Assembly: GCA_013400155.1 (NCBI GenBank)
Contig: VXBM01000138.1
Location: forward strand, 807,671 to 871,670
DNA length: 64,000 bases
Reading direction: 5' to 3'
DNA from: Helopsaltes ochotensis
Lineage: Eukaryota > Chordata > Aves > Passeriformes > Locustellidae
Positions 61,994-64,000 of this stretch are shown piece after piece (position 1 is the first letter of the stretch; every line of letters starts with the position of its first letter). The notes under the pieces were generated by a model that ran no database searches, was not told the DNA's origin, and was given only the letters and a program-made list of their open reading frames with translations. A program made the translations under genes and the position numbers.

Positions 61994-62870
61994 GAGTTAA
62001 AAATGCCTGGCAGTGCTGTTCAATAGTAGACCTGAACGGTGCAACACTGTGTGATCATTCTGTGGATTTTTGTGACTTTTCAGGTCAGAGTGGGGTTGGC
62101 TGACTGCATAAAGAATGACCCAGGATGCTGACACACAGCAAAGTGCAGGGTATTAATGCCACGGTTACTGGATCATGTATCTGTTTAGGTGTTATTTTCA
62201 TGCAACAACATCAGTTTCTGTAGAAAATATTCCTTTTGTCTTTCAAAAACGTACAACTTCCATGTTATAAAAGACTGAGAGAAATAGCTTTTATTCACCC
62301 AGATTTTAACACAAATTATAAAGTTTTGGTGGAAAAAAAAAGTTTGGATGAGGAACAATGCCAAATTAATTTAAAATATTCGTAACACAATGCTAATATT
62401 TGCATCTCCAATTTCGGTATTTATAGGATCAGAATAGTCTCCAATATTTGCTTAAACTGACTGTTATCACATGCATGCTGCCATTAAATTCACTTTATAG
62501 AATATTCGCAGAAGGCAAACAAAAAGGAAGTAGAAAACTATAATGGAGAATTCAATTATTTTACTTGAGTTCATACAGACAGAAATATTTCATAAGTGTT
62601 CATTCAATATTGGCACTCATTGCTATATCAGTAAATCAAATGTTCTGTAAGAAGAACCATTAAAACATGATCACTTTTCTTTGCTAAATTATAATTATAG
62701 TTCTCTTCAATTGCTTGGGTCAGTGGTTAGTTGTCAATCAGGAGTGAAAAAAATCCATTATTGCATCATTCTTAATAAAAAGGTACAACTGTAGAATAGA
62801 TATTCTCAGTGCAGGGATCAGAATCCATGGCATGTAAGACAAAGTTTTCCTGCTCTTAGCCTAGCCCTGG

Positions 62871-62997
62871 CATTGTCCCAGGCCAGGTTGGATGGGGCTT
62901 GGAGCAATCTGATCTAGTTGGAGGTATCCCTGCCAATGGCAGGAGGGGTTGGAACCAGAGGTCTCTTCCAATCCAAGCCACCCTAATATTCTGTGAC
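62871..62997 (+). mobile_element. CR1 LINE 3' tail (plus)
   Basis: 'ggccaggttggatggggctt', 'ggagcaatctgatctagttg', 'gaggtatccctgccaatggc', 'aggaggggttggaaccagag', 'gtctcttccaatccaagcca' and a degraded terminal 'ccctaatattctgtgac' are the last 125 bp of an avian CR1. The 126-codon minus frame at 62861-63241 runs through it and is not a gene. Confidence 0.9.
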
Positions 62998-64000
62998 AGC
63001 TGGAATGAAAAATGAGAGTTTTGGTTAGATCAGAGTACAGGTGCCTTCTTTTCCTGTCTGAGAAACAGGGTTTAGGTGTGGCAAGTCTTGAGATTTCCAG
63101 ATTACTGAGAAGAAGACTGTGTGATCTCAAAAAGAGGAAACCAATATTATTGGAAAAACACAGTTGTCTCTTCGGGAGAAAAACATCCACTAAAACTAGC
63201 AATAACCCAGTGAGACTTATGGGTTGTTTTAGCATTTCCAATCTATAAGGTGAGAGTAGTAAAGTATTAAAGAAATTATACGAACATTTTAAATCAAGGA
63301 ACTCTGAAACTAAGTCACTCTGAAAGGCTTTTGGGGAAAAAATATTTTTAACTGGTAGGTGAGAGTTAACAGACTAGTTGAGCTACTTCTCAGAATATGA
63401 AGAAATTCTAGAAACTTCCTATAGCTTTGATACATTAGCAATTTTAATAAAAATAGATTATATCTCCAGAAACTACCTGGCACTCTAAATACATGTTCTC
63501 TCCCTGAAGATCCCTTTTGTGACTCCACTGTCACTCTAGGGGTGAACAATAAAGCATCTCTTCTCTCTCCAGCCTGCTACTCTTAGTGCTTTTGAATCCA
63601 GCCCATGCAGTGAAAATGGCCTTTTGCCTTCTCTAACTTTCTGCAGTTCATCAACTGACTGTTGCAGCGTAATAGATCCCCCTGCAAGAAAGGTGCTAGA
63701 GAATTTGGGACTATAAAGATGGAACCTCCAGACAGTCATTCAACCAGCCTTGCTAAAGACCAAGTCTTTCACGTTACCAGCAAATTACCTGGCATCCCAA
63801 GGGGCTCAATTTAACAACAGTGATCATCAAGCCAGTTTATTGCTACCTTCTCTTGGGAAGTTAAAAGGCTCTTTCCTCTTTTCTTCTGTGAAACTCTTTA
63901 GCTTCAGAGTATCTGGTTTAACAAGCTCAGCTCAACATGGAATTATCTATAGAGGTATTTCTTTATTCCTCTCACCTCTGTCTTCCCCCCGACCTTATTA
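62998..64000. other. Unique AT-rich non-coding DNA
   Basis: The frames at 62861-63739 lack family features. Nothing else is recognised up to the window end. Confidence 0.5.

Larger units (their letters stand above)
59490..62870. other. Unique AT-rich non-coding DNA
   Basis: No gene was recognised. The 117-codon frame at 60200-60553 overlaps a second plus frame and a minus frame and has no motif. A perfect 13-bp tandem duplication ('ctcaaaggcaaga') lies at 60912-60937 and an A/C-rich tract at 61952-61993. Confidence 0.5.

Noticed and set aside
62861..63241. 126-codon minus-strand open frame, the longest not spanning Ns
   Set aside because: Its C-terminal end is antisense CR1 tail and the rest has no motif. 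Length is within chance.
1..64000. CRISPR arrays, prokaryotic operons, tRNA/rRNA/snRNA genes, mitochondrial insertions
   Set aside because: No regularly spaced repeats, ribosome-binding-site/gene series, cloverleaf sequences, known small-RNA words or mitochondrial gene words were seen.

Overview
The window is AT-rich vertebrate DNA, almost certainly from a bird. The main evidence is a set of CR1 LINE fragments with the typical avian 3' end (a segment like 'ggttggatggggctttgagc', then 'catggcaggggg', ending in copies of an ATTCTATG-like octamer). Two LTR-like segments, very old amniote repeat remnants and long stretches of unique AT-rich sequence fit an avian gene desert or a very long intron. 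A run of 215 Ns (48243-48457) marks an assembly gap. The species cannot be named from this sequence.

Layout. 1-10.4 kb: unique AT-rich DNA with two old minus-strand CR1 pieces (about 1.88-2.06 and 2.61-2.89 kb) and two short ancient repeat remnants. 10.4-23.1 kb: three plus-strand CR1 3' ends (10.41, 13.68 and 22.66 kb), two GC-richer islands of unknown nature (11.5-12.1 and 16.4-17.3 kb) and an exceptional uninterrupted A64 run (21566-21629). 23-32.6 kb: a probable LTR 3' part (ending near 24884), a T27 run, an ancient MIR/CORE-type SINE remnant (26.14-26.29 kb), small minus-strand CR1 pieces and a POU-site-like 16-bp palindrome (32151-32166). 37.5-45.3 kb is the most repeat-dense part: an ancient CR1-like remnant, two abutting plus-strand CR1 copies (39.0-40.2 kb), a G/T-only block with (GGTT)11, a minus-strand CR1 (43.55-44.11 kb) and a probable solo LTR (44.54-45.26 kb). 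45.3-64 kb: mostly unique sequence around the N gap, with a decayed minus-strand CR1 (54.4 kb), an ancient repeat remnant (59.27 kb) and a CR1 3' tail (62.87 kb).

I found no intact protein-coding gene, no convincing exon chain, no tRNA, rRNA or snRNA gene and no CRISPR-like array. The open frames are at most about 126 codons, the length chance would give in AT-rich DNA. Those with recognisable homology are decayed CR1 ORF2 C-termini. Nothing here forms a coherent gene system. All repeat calls rest on pattern memory, not on a database search, so boundaries are approximate.
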